DNA of 41,360 nucleotides, from NCBI GenBank assembly GCA_947477565.1, contig CANJUR010000039.1, positions 1 to 41,360 of the forward strand. Direction: 5' to 3'. The translations under genes and the position numbers were made by a program. Positions within the stretch are counted from its first letter, which is position 1; the number at the start of each line of letters is the position of its first letter. This DNA is from Deltaproteobacteria bacterium. GTDB lineage: Bacteria > Myxococcota_A > Polyangia > Polyangiales > Ga0077539. Of this stretch, positions 17,524 to 26,274 are shown piece after piece. The notes under the pieces are model-generated. The model searched no databases. It saw nothing but the letters and a program-made list of their open reading frames with translations, and was not told where the DNA came from.

Positions 17524-19721
17524 GCGTTTCCTCGCCCTGCGACCATCGCGCCCGCCGCGCCGCGCTCGCCGCGGGCCTCGGTGTATCGCTCGCCGGTACG
17601 ACGCTGCGCGCGCAGGACGCCCCCGACGGCGAGGCGACGGTGCGCAACGAGCGGTCCTCGGCAGAGACGCGCGGTCGCAGCGCCGGCGAGGTGACGCGCG
17701 ACGACCTCGACGAGCGAGCGCCCCGCTCGTCACCCGACGCGCTGCGCTTCGTGCCCGGCGTGACCGTGCAGCAGACGGCGCACGGGCAGGCGAGTCCCTT
17801 CGTGCGCGGCGTGACGGGCCAGCAGGTGTTGCTGCTGTTCGACGGCGTGCGGATGAACACCGGCGTCTACCGCCAGGGTCCGAACCAGTACTTATTTACC
17901 GTCGATTCGCAGACGGTCGAGCGGATGGAGGTGCTGCGCGGCAGCGCGTCGGTGCGGTGGGGCTCTGACGCCATCGGCGGGGCGGTGCTGGTCTCGCCGC
18001 GCGGGCCGACGCTCGACCCGGCGCGGCGCGGGCTCACGCTGCACCCCTCGCTGCGCGGGCGCTACGGCACGGCCGACGGCGAGCTCGGTGGGCGGGCGGA
18101 GCTCGACGCGCAACTGGGTGGGTCCGTCGCTGTTCTGGTCGGTGGCGGCTACCGCGACGTTGGGCAGCTTGAGTCCGCGGGGCCCGTCCGCGACCTCGCC
18201 GCCGGGCGGGTGCCGCCAGTGCCGTACTTCGAAGCCGATGGGCGCACCCAGCGCGGGACGGGCTTCCGCGAGGCGACCTTCGACGCTCGCGCGGTGTGGC
18301 GCCTCCGCGACGACCTTCAACTCGTCGCCGCTGTGTACGGTTACCGCCAGTATGACGCCCCGCGCACCGACCTCTGCCCGCCCGCCTACGGCTCCGATCG
18401 GGAGTGCCTGCGGTACGAGGAACAGTTCCGTACGCTGGCCTACGCGGCGCTGCGGGGCGACGTCGGGCCGCGGCTGCGCGACGTCGACGTGGTGCTCTCG
18501 TACCAGCGCTCGCACGAGCGCCGACGCCTCGATCGCCCGCTGTCATTCGCGACCAACGGCTTCATCGACGACGTGGACACGCTGGGGCTCGCGATGCGCG
18601 CTGCGACCCCGCGGGTGCGCCTCGCGGGCACCGCGGCGCGACCGCTGACGGCGCGGTTTCGCTACGGCTCCGAGGTCTACCGCGACAGCGTCGCCAGTGA
18701 GGCGTGGATCACCTTCACGGACGTTGATCTCACGCGGCGCTACTCCCGCGGTCAGTACGCTGACGGCGCGTGGATGGTGCAGGGTGGCCTCTGGGGCGAG
18801 GCCGAGGTCGCCTACGGGTCGCGGGTGCGGGTGCGGGTCGGCGGGCGACTTGCGGGCGCAGCAGCCTCCGCCGCCGGGGACGCTGCGAGTGCGACGCAGC
18901 CGGTCGATGTGTCCTCGCTCGCTGCCCTGGGTCGCGCCGGGGTGGAGTGGCACCCCACCGCGGGGCTCGCGCTCTTCGGCAACATCGACCAGGGCCTTCG
19001 GGTGCCCAACCTCGACGACCTCACGTCTCGTCAGCAGGCGGGTCCCGGGTTTCAGTTCGAGAACACCGCGCTCGGTGCCGAGCGCTCGGTGACCTATGAA
19101 CTCGGCGCGCGGGTCCGCGTGGCGCGTCTCGAACTCGAGGCGTGGGGCTACGCAATGACCCTCGACGACGCGATCACCCGCGCGCTCCGGACCTCCGCGG
19201 ACTGCCCCGCCATGACGCCGCAGTGTGCCGCCTCCTGGTCGCGCTTCCAGCTTATCAACGCGGTCGGGTCGAGCGTCGTCGCGGGTGCCGAAGCGGCCGC
19301 GCGGCTCCAACTCCCCGGGAGCCTCTCGTTTGCCGCAACCGCCGCGTACGCCTGGGGCGAGGGCCCCGCCGCGCCCGGCAGCGGGGCTTCGCGGGTTCCG
19401 CTATCGCGCGTCCCGCCCATGAATGGCACGCTCGAAGCCCGCTGGCGTCACGAACCCTCGGGGGTCTACCTGGGCGCGGCCCTGCGCTGGTCGGCTGATC
19501 AGACGAGGCTGGCGCCGTCCGACCTCGGCGACGCCCGCGTCCCCGCCGGCGGAACCCGCGGATACGCCGTCGTCGATGTGCGCGCCGGCTGGCGCTGGCG
19601 TGACCGCGTTCGGGTGGGAGCCTCGTTCGAGAACGTTCTCGACACCGCCTACCGGGTCCACGGCTCGAGCATCAACGGGCCAGCGCGCAGCCTGCTGATC
19701 ACCGTTGCAACGCGGCTTTGA
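17520..19721 (+). CDS. TonB-dependent outer-membrane receptor
   Basis: The protein has 733 residues from TTG 17520, inside the previous stop (TTGA overlap). The start is supported by a following signal-like RARRAALAAGLGVSLAGTTLRAQ. Residues of about 55-160 are the plug domain: DALRFVPGVTVQQ, PFVRGVTGQQVLLLFDGVRM, VERMEVLRGSASVRWGSDAIGGAV. The rest alternates Gly/Arg/Tyr-rich beta-strands typical of the 22-strand barrel, including AYAALRGDVGPRLRDVDVVL and the late NGTLEARWRH and YAVVDVRAGWRW strands. It should import a scarce ligand using TonB energy; the substrate is unknown. No clear TonB box is visible at the N-terminus, and the last residue is Leu, not Phe. The next gene follows without a gap. 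Confidence 0.93.
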   Translation: MSVSSPCDHRARRAALAAGLGVSLAGTTLRAQDAPDGEATVRNERSSAETRGRSAGEVTRDDLDERAPRSSPDALRFVPGVTVQQTAHGQASPFVRGVTGQQVLLLFDGVRMNTGVYRQGPNQYLFTVDSQTVERMEVLRGSASVRWGSDAIGGAVLVSPRGPTLDPARRGLTLHPSLRGRYGTADGELGGRAELDAQLGGSVAVLVGGGYRDVGQLESAGPVRDLAAGRVPPVPYFEADGRTQRGTGFREATFDARAVWRLRDDLQLVAAVYGYRQYDAPRTDLCPPAYGSDRECLRYEEQFRTLAYAALRGDVGPRLRDVDVVLSYQRSHERRRLDRPLSFATNGFIDDVDTLGLAMRAATPRVRLAGTAARPLTARFRYGSEVYRDSVASEAWITFTDVDLTRRYSRGQYADGAWMVQGGLWGEAEVAYGSRVRVRVGGRLAGAAASAAGDAASATQPVDVSSLAALGRAGVEWHPTAGLALFGNIDQGLRVPNLDDLTSRQQAGPGFQFENTALGAERSVTYELGARVRVARLELEAWGYAMTLDDAITRALRTSADCPAMTPQCAASWSRFQLINAVGSSVVAGAEAAARLQLPGSLSFAATAAYAWGEGPAAPGSGASRVPLSRVPPMNGTLEARWRHEPSGVYLGAALRWSADQTRLAPSDLGDARVPAGGTRGYAVVDVRAGWRWRDRVRVGASFENVLDTAYRVHGSSINGPARSLLITVATRL

Positions 19722-19756
19722 CACAGGCAAATATCTACCGTGGAGGCGCGATCCTG

Positions 19757-20962
19757 TTGAAAAGTAGTTCGAATCGTTCCCGTGGTGTCTTCCTCGCGAC
19801 GGTCCTGCTCCTGTCAGCCTGCGAGACTGAAGCGCCTCACGCGACGCCCGTCGGCAGCGACGCTGCGCTCACGGACAACGGGGTTGATGCGACGGACTCT
19901 GCCGCGACGGACGTCATCACGGTCGATGCTCCGACCACGGACACGGGCGTCGATGGGGGCGTCGCGTGCGCGCCCGTCGCGAGCGACTACACACCGCGCG
20001 TCTCGATGTCGTCTACCGACCCCTGGCCCGCCTGCATCAGCGACCCCGGGCTCTACGTACGCTTCGACATGAGCACCTCGTCGATCACTCGCGCCACGGC
20101 CTTCGAGCGCATCCACATCGACGCGACGGGCGGGCGCACTACGGGGCTCTTCGACCCAACGCGCGATCCCGCCGCTGAGGAGTTTACCGCCGCCCGCATG
20201 GTCTACCTCGAGGCTGAGGGACTCGACTCGCGCGTGGTACGCCGCACGGACGAGCACTACCCACAGCCCACGCCCAACAACGACTGTCGCGTGGCCGAGG
20301 TCGTGACGGCCAACCCTGACTACTGCGCTGGCCCGGCGCGGCTGTTGCCCGTGATCACCGCGAACTTCCGTGACGGCCAGGTCGCCACCCTCGGTACCCC
20401 GCAGAGAGTGCGTGCGGCGCGCATCGAGGCCGCGCTGCTCTGGTTCTTCTACATCTCCATCTACAAGGAGTCCCTCACCTGCACGACCGTCACGGCCGAC
20501 TGCGACTCGTCGTGGGCCTACTACACGGGCGGCGTGCAGCGCACGGAGGCCCGCTACATCAGTTTCGCCCGCTACGTGCAGTCCGCCGAGCCGGCCGCGC
20601 ACGACCGCATCTGGGACGGCGTGCTCGCGGTGCGCTGCTGGCGCGACCTCGATCGCACGACCCCTGCCACCAACGTTGCCCTCCGCGAGCGCGCCCGCGA
20701 TCAGCTCGATCGCGCCCTCACCCGCGGTATCGTCGTGGTGCTTCAGGCGCGCATCCGCGCCGCCGCCACCGCGCCCGTGGCTGAGCGTGCCGCCCACCTG
20801 GCGTTCGCGGGGGTGATTGGCCCGCTGCTTGACCGCGCGGTGCGCGTTCGAAGCGCCGCCGACGCCGATCGACTCGCGTCCGTACTCGTCGCCGCCGACC
20901 CCGCGCGCGCCGACCTCGACGCAGCCGTCGCGACGCTCGACCGCCTCTTCCCCTGCCCCTGA
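19757..20962 (+). CDS. Lipoprotein of unknown function, partner of the TonB-dependent receptor
   Basis: I chose TTG 19757 because GGAGG lies 10 bases upstream (19742-19746) and the lipoprotein signal RGVFLATVLLLSAC (Cys 22) follows directly. A TTG at 19718 overlapping the receptor stop is the alternative. The protein has 401 residues. After an Asp/Thr-rich linker, the mature part is helical with four or more Cys (CAPVASDY, CTTVTADCDSSWAYYTGG, VRCWRDLD). I recognise no family. The WFFYISIYKES...WAYYTGG block and helical content loosely recall imelysin/DUF4856-type periplasmic proteins found next to TonB receptors, but this is not a firm match. Operon position suggests it binds or hands over the receptor's substrate. 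Confidence 0.75.
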   Translation: MKSSSNRSRGVFLATVLLLSACETEAPHATPVGSDAALTDNGVDATDSAATDVITVDAPTTDTGVDGGVACAPVASDYTPRVSMSSTDPWPACISDPGLYVRFDMSTSSITRATAFERIHIDATGGRTTGLFDPTRDPAAEEFTAARMVYLEAEGLDSRVVRRTDEHYPQPTPNNDCRVAEVVTANPDYCAGPARLLPVITANFRDGQVATLGTPQRVRAARIEAALLWFFYISIYKESLTCTTVTADCDSSWAYYTGGVQRTEARYISFARYVQSAEPAAHDRIWDGVLAVRCWRDLDRTTPATNVALRERARDQLDRALTRGIVVVLQARIRAAATAPVAERAAHLAFAGVIGPLLDRAVRVRSAADADRLASVLVAADPARADLDAAVATLDRLFPCP

Positions 20963-21608
20963 TCGCGCGACCGCGCTGCGGGCGAGGCGCCACAACGCCT
21001 GTCCCAACGACGGGGCCGCAGAGATCTCCTACGACGCACCCGCTGCACGGTCGGCCGACTTCGAGCAGCCGATATTCGGCTTTGTGCCTACGCGTACCGG
21101 GAAGCGCGTCAGACGTTTCACGAGATGTTTCCGCCGCAGACCATTCGCACCTCGTCGGGGCTGGGCGTGCATCGGGTGGCGTTGCTGATCACCGACCTCA
21201 AGGGCTCCACCGAACCATAGGAGCGGCTGCGCGGTCCTGAACACCTCGCGCTCGTCAAACACAACGCCGCGCGTCCACTGCTGCGAGGTCGTTGAGACCA
21301 TCGGTGATGCGCTGATGGCCGCGCTCAGGAACCCGCCCATGCACACGCCGCCTCGGCATCACCTCGCCACCCTCGATTCCGTTCATCTCACCGATGCGCC
21401 GGGGTGATGGTAGGCCGCGTCATCCCCGTCGAGCGCCTCAGTCGCCGCGAACAGCCACCGCGCCCCCTCCATCAGATCGCCTTGAAGATTGCGAAAGCGC
21501 TCCCGGAACCTGGGCCTCCGTCGTCGCTCGATTCTTCCTCGTAGCCGCGCAACGACCCGACCTTTTTCTGCGGGAGAAGCAGTCAAAAGGTCTACTTTAC
21601 CAGAGCAC
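20963..21608. other. Gene-poor stretch with decayed sequence
   Basis: Between the unknown lipoprotein and the convergent PQQ-lipoprotein gene there is no intact gene. It contains the cyclase pseudogene (about 21050-21360). It also has a minus-strand open frame of 67 codons (21383-21586) with the phrase EGARWLFAATEALDGDDAAY, which looks like protein but has no visible signal or family. The last 100 bases are poorer in GC than the surroundings. Confidence 0.5.
21050..21360 (+). pseudogene. Decayed class III nucleotide cyclase fragment
   Basis: In the frame of 21125 the sequence reads AYREARQTFHEMFPPQTIRT, then SSGLGVHRVALLITDLKGSTE, matching the start of adenylate/guanylate cyclase catalytic domains (ALLFTDLKGST with the metal-binding Asp). 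A TAG at 21218 interrupts it, with ERLRGPEHLALVKHN continuing after. In another frame from 21285, EVVETIGDALMAAL matches the next cyclase motif (VKTIGDAVMAAF). One in-frame stop plus a frameshift, and no continuation beyond about 21360, make it a clear pseudogene. It was probably part of a longer signalling protein. Confidence 0.8.
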
Positions 21609-22898
21609 CTAATCGAACCCGATCAGCAGTCCCGGGTCGCGCGTGGTGAGTGCGCCGTGGCCGGCCCAGAGCGTGAGCCCTTCGGCCGCGGCCGCCTCGC
21701 TCACGACGCTCACGGCGACGTGGCCGTCGATGAGATCGAGGCCCGCGAGGCGTCCGTGCACGCTCACGTAGAACACCCCATCGAGCGCCACGGTCAGGTC
21801 GCTCGTGAGGGGCGCAGGGAGAGCGAAGCGTCCGCGCCGTCGGCCATCCCCAAGGGCAAATCCCTGGAGAGTGAGGTCTTGCACCTGCCAGAAGACGTTG
21901 TTGTCCACGGCGCCGCAGCCCTCCACCGATCGCGGCGGCGCGGGCACTGTCCAGAGGTCTGCGCCGGTTGCGCGCAGGAGCGCCCGGGGCGCGCCGGTGA
22001 GCCCCGTCGTCGCGAACGCGGGCACCACCAGCACTGGCCCGGTCGTCACCACCGGGCAAGCGCTGCGGTATGGCAGAACCTTCTCCCAGCGCGCCCGCGG
22101 CGTCGCCGGAGCCCGTGCGATCAGCCGCGTCGTCGGCCGCGCATCGAGCGTGTAGAACAGGTCGTGATCGGCGGAGGCGAGGTTGGTCACCATGCCCGGC
22201 AGCGGAAGCCGCGCACCGACTTCACCCGATGGCAGTCGCACCGCGCGCAGCGAGCCCGCGCCGTCGTGCATCCACCACGCGCCATCGACGAGCGCCCCGC
22301 TCCACCGTGCACGGATCGCCTCGGAGGAAAACGCCGTGTGGAAGCGCTCGTGACCGTCGCGCGCGTCGAGCGCCACGAGGCCGCCGCGCCCGGTCTCCAT
22401 GCACGGCCGCTGCGCCACGCCTGGTACGTCCGCGCCGCGGCGCACGCAGTGGGGAATCGTATCCACCAGCACCCGTCCATCGACCAACTCCACGGGTTCG
22501 CCGTGCAGACCGCCCACGGCGACGTGCCACCGCAGCGTTCCGTCGCGCAGGTCAAACGCGAACACTTCGCCGTCCGTGGGTCCTTCGGTTTCGCGTCGCA
22601 CGGCGCTCACGAAGACCGTCCGCCCGTCCGTCGTCGGCTCGCCGTACGGCGTGCGGGGGGTGAAATCATAGCGCCATCGCTCGATGCCTCGCGGCCGCGG
22701 CCCGTGCGTTAGCGAGCGCCACCGGGGCTGCGATCCCTCCGCCGGGCGGGTCGGCGCGATGGCAGGCGTCTCCCCGGCAGGCTCACTCGCGGTGCCGTCC
22801 ACATCCGCGGCGTCACTGTCCCCGCTGTGTTCGGCGCGACCGCGTCCGCGACGACAGCCCGTGGCTGCGAGCGCCAGCAGCACCCACGCGAGCCGCAC
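21609..22898 (-). CDS. PQQ-type beta-propeller lipoprotein
   Basis: The protein has 429 residues from GTG 22898, which gives VRLAWVLLALAATGC (lipobox Cys 15). It lies 5 bases after the stop of the VKOR-DsbA gene. A Ser/Asp/Thr-rich linker is followed by repeated propeller blades: GEVFAFDLRDGTLRWHVAVGG, GGLVALDARDGHERFHTAF, GSLRAVRLPSGEVGARLPLPG, LAGLDLIDGHVAVSV. These match BamB/PQQ-like repeats without an alcohol-dehydrogenase active site. Several Cys (HCVRRG, RPCMETG, SACPVV, EGCGAV) could be partners for the disulfide-forming enzyme upstream. It probably acts as a periplasmic or outer-membrane scaffold. A degenerate copy of its 3' end lies at 11960-12047. Confidence 0.85.
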   Translation of the reverse strand: MRLAWVLLALAATGCRRGRGRAEHSGDSDAADVDGTASEPAGETPAIAPTRPAEGSQPRWRSLTHGPRPRGIERWRYDFTPRTPYGEPTTDGRTVFVSAVRRETEGPTDGEVFAFDLRDGTLRWHVAVGGLHGEPVELVDGRVLVDTIPHCVRRGADVPGVAQRPCMETGRGGLVALDARDGHERFHTAFSSEAIRARWSGALVDGAWWMHDGAGSLRAVRLPSGEVGARLPLPGMVTNLASADHDLFYTLDARPTTRLIARAPATPRARWEKVLPYRSACPVVTTGPVLVVPAFATTGLTGAPRALLRATGADLWTVPAPPRSVEGCGAVDNNVFWQVQDLTLQGFALGDGRRRGRFALPAPLTSDLTVALDGVFYVSVHGRLAGLDLIDGHVAVSVVSEAAAAEGLTLWAGHGALTTRDPGLLIGFD

Positions 22899-22903
22899 GT
22901 CGC

Positions 22904-24040
22904 TCAGCCACCCTGGTGTGCGTGGCTCGCCGCGTCTGGGCCGCCTCGCAATGCGCGCTCGATGCTGGCGCGCAGCGTGTCGGAGTCCGTGAGTCCCTCG
23001 AAGCGCTCGACGCCGACGTAGAGCGTGGGGAGGCCAGAGACGCCGGCCGCGTGAGCGTCGTTCATGTCGCGTTCGAGCAGCACGTCGGGGCGGTGCGAGG
23101 CGAGGCACGCGCGGTACGCCTCGAGGTCGGCGTGGGACTCCTGGACGACGCGCTCGCACCCGGCTGGCGTGAGGTCTTCGCTGCGAAACAGCGCGTTCGA
23201 GACGGCCTCGCCGCGGCCCTGCTCTTCGGCGCAGCACGCGGCCCGGGCGGCGTCGCGGGCGTGTTCATGGATGGAGAGCGGGACATTTTTTCGAACAACC
23301 CGCACGCGACGGCCATAGGAGGCGAGCACCGGTGCGAGCGCTTCTTGCTGACGGCGGCAGAAGGGGCACTCGAAATCGACGAACTCAACGATGGTGGTGA
23401 CATCGCGCTCCTGCAGCCGGGCGATGACCTCCGGCAGCGGCGCGATGGTGGGCGTATTGGGGCCGATGGGTCGGTGGCCCATGGGGCGCGAGAGCCCGTA
23501 GCCGAGCGGGAGAAGCAGCGCCACGAGGGCTGCGGCGGTGACCACGAACGACGGCACCCGGCGCTTCGGGGTGGGCTCGGCGGTATCGCGCACGTCCATG
23601 CGGAGGCTCATCGCGAGGGCGCCCGCCAGGACCGCGGAGGCATCGACGACGAGGCAGTACTTGCACCAGTAATGGAGCACGAATCCCTGGATGGCGACAA
23701 ACGTGACGCCCGCGAGGACTCCGAGGAGGCCGAGCGAGGCGAGTAGTCGGCGTGCGCGCTCGCCCGCGCCGAACACCGAGACGACGAGCATGCCGACGAA
23801 GAAGAGGGTGCCAGGGATCGGTAGCGGGACGCCGAAGGGCCGCGCGAAGGCCGAGTGCCGCACGACGTCGCACCCGGATCCGTGGTCGGAACAGAACACC
23901 GGCGGGCGGAGGTAGTCCACGAGGAGCATCGCGCAGGCGGCGAGCCCGACGAGGCAGATCGCCTGGAGCGCGAGCTCGCGTGAGCCGGTGCTGGAAGTGG
24001 AGCGCGCGGCGGTAGGAATTGGGGCGTCGTCGGTCGTCAT
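22904..24040 (-). CDS. VKOR-DsbA fusion, disulfide bond formation protein
   Basis: The protein has 378 residues from ATG 24040. Residues 23-180 are a vitamin K epoxide reductase domain with about five membrane helices. It has the loop pair Cys 50 and Cys 57 (CSDHGSGC) and the active-site CKYC (126-129) that reduces quinone. Residues 200-370 are a thioredoxin-fold DsbA-like domain with CPFC (225-228) and the cis-proline loop SGLPTL (Pro 338). VKOR passes electrons from the fused oxidase to quinone, so one chain can make disulfides in secreted proteins and reoxidise itself. The neighbouring Cys-rich secreted proteins would be suitable clients. The downstream PQQ lipoprotein is co-transcribed by spacing. 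The gene is divergent from atpD. Confidence 0.92.
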   Translation of the reverse strand: MTTDDAPIPTAARSTSSTGSRELALQAICLVGLAACAMLLVDYLRPPVFCSDHGSGCDVVRHSAFARPFGVPLPIPGTLFFVGMLVVSVFGAGERARRLLASLGLLGVLAGVTFVAIQGFVLHYWCKYCLVVDASAVLAGALAMSLRMDVRDTAEPTPKRRVPSFVVTAAALVALLLPLGYGLSRPMGHRPIGPNTPTIAPLPEVIARLQERDVTTIVEFVDFECPFCRRQQEALAPVLASYGRRVRVVRKNVPLSIHEHARDAARAACCAEEQGRGEAVSNALFRSEDLTPAGCERVVQESHADLEAYRACLASHRPDVLLERDMNDAHAAGVSGLPTLYVGVERFEGLTDSDTLRASIERALRGGPDAASHAHQGG

Positions 24041-24105
24041 AGGATCTGTTGTTGGGGGGGATATAGCGCTTTGGAAGGTCGGTGTGGTGTTGCCGGGGAT
24101 GTGCT

Positions 24106-24135
24106 TTGACCCCATCGCGGTGGCCGTGGTAGGGG
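24106..24135 (+). promoter_or_regulatory. Possible promoter for atpD-atpC
   Basis: TTGACC (24106-24111) and TAGGGG (24130-24135) are spaced by 18 bases, ending 64 bases before the atpD start. The -35 is good and the -10 is poor, so this is only a candidate. A promoter is needed in this divergent gap because atpD is not preceded by other atp genes. Confidence 0.25.
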
Positions 24136-24148
24136 GGCGCCGCCCTGA

Positions 24149-25642
<1,494 letters not shown>

Positions 25643-25659
25643 ACAGGAGCGCTTGACCG

Positions 25660-26118
25660 ATGACCATGGACACCGACCTCGCCACGGGACCGCTCCGCAG
25701 CGGCGTACTGCGCCTTGATGTGGTGACGCCCGCGGGCGTCGCGGTGCGCAAGGACGTCGATCAGGTAGAAGCTCCCAGCGTGGATGGTGAGTTCGGCGTC
25801 TTGCCGGGCCACCTCCCGCTGCTGGCCGCGCTGCGCGCCGGCGTCGTTCGCTACCGCTCCGAGGGCAAGACCTTCGTGCTCGCGGTGGGCGCAGGCTTCG
25901 CCGAGGCGGGTGGTGAGGCAATGACGATCCTCACGGACCGTTGTCTCGACGCCAGGGATGTTGACATCGCGAAGGCTCGCACCGACCTCGACGCGGCGAC
26001 GAAGAAGCTCGAGGCCTTCGGCGGATCGCAGGAGGGCGCTGAGTTCGACGAACTCACTCGTGCCGTTCAGTGGTTTCAGGCGCAGCTTGATGCCGCGCGC
26101 GAGTCTGGCCGCAGCTAA
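25660..26118 (+). CDS. atpC: F1Fo ATP synthase subunit epsilon
   Basis: The protein has 152 residues. The N-terminal beta-sandwich is typical: LRLDVVTPAGVAVRKDVDQVEAPSVDGEFGVLPGHLPLLAAL, followed by the AVGAGFAEAGGEAMTILTD core. The C-terminal helical part (DIAKARTDLDAATKKLEAF...) is the region that inhibits ATPase activity in this family. AGGAG sits 13-17 bases before the ATG. It is the last gene of the atpD-atpC pair and converges with the kinase gene after 156 bases. Confidence 0.96.
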   Translation: MTMDTDLATGPLRSGVLRLDVVTPAGVAVRKDVDQVEAPSVDGEFGVLPGHLPLLAALRAGVVRYRSEGKTFVLAVGAGFAEAGGEAMTILTDRCLDARDVDIAKARTDLDAATKKLEAFGGSQEGAEFDELTRAVQWFQAQLDAARESGRS

Positions 26119-26274
26119 TCGGTCCGTCGCCTTCCCTCCCCGTTTCATCCCTCCCAGAATCATCCAGAGCAGGTCTTCCCGGCGCGCCTGACTCAAGGCA
26201 AAGCGTCGGTGGGAGCACTTCGATTGCCCGGCAGCCCTCAAGTCTGGTCGAGCCCTGAGGTCAGACCGCTGCGG

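Noticed and set aside
19718..19723. TTGACA as a -35 element for the unknown lipoprotein gene
   Set aside because: No suitable -10 follows at 16-18 bases; the gene is more likely read from the upstream operon.
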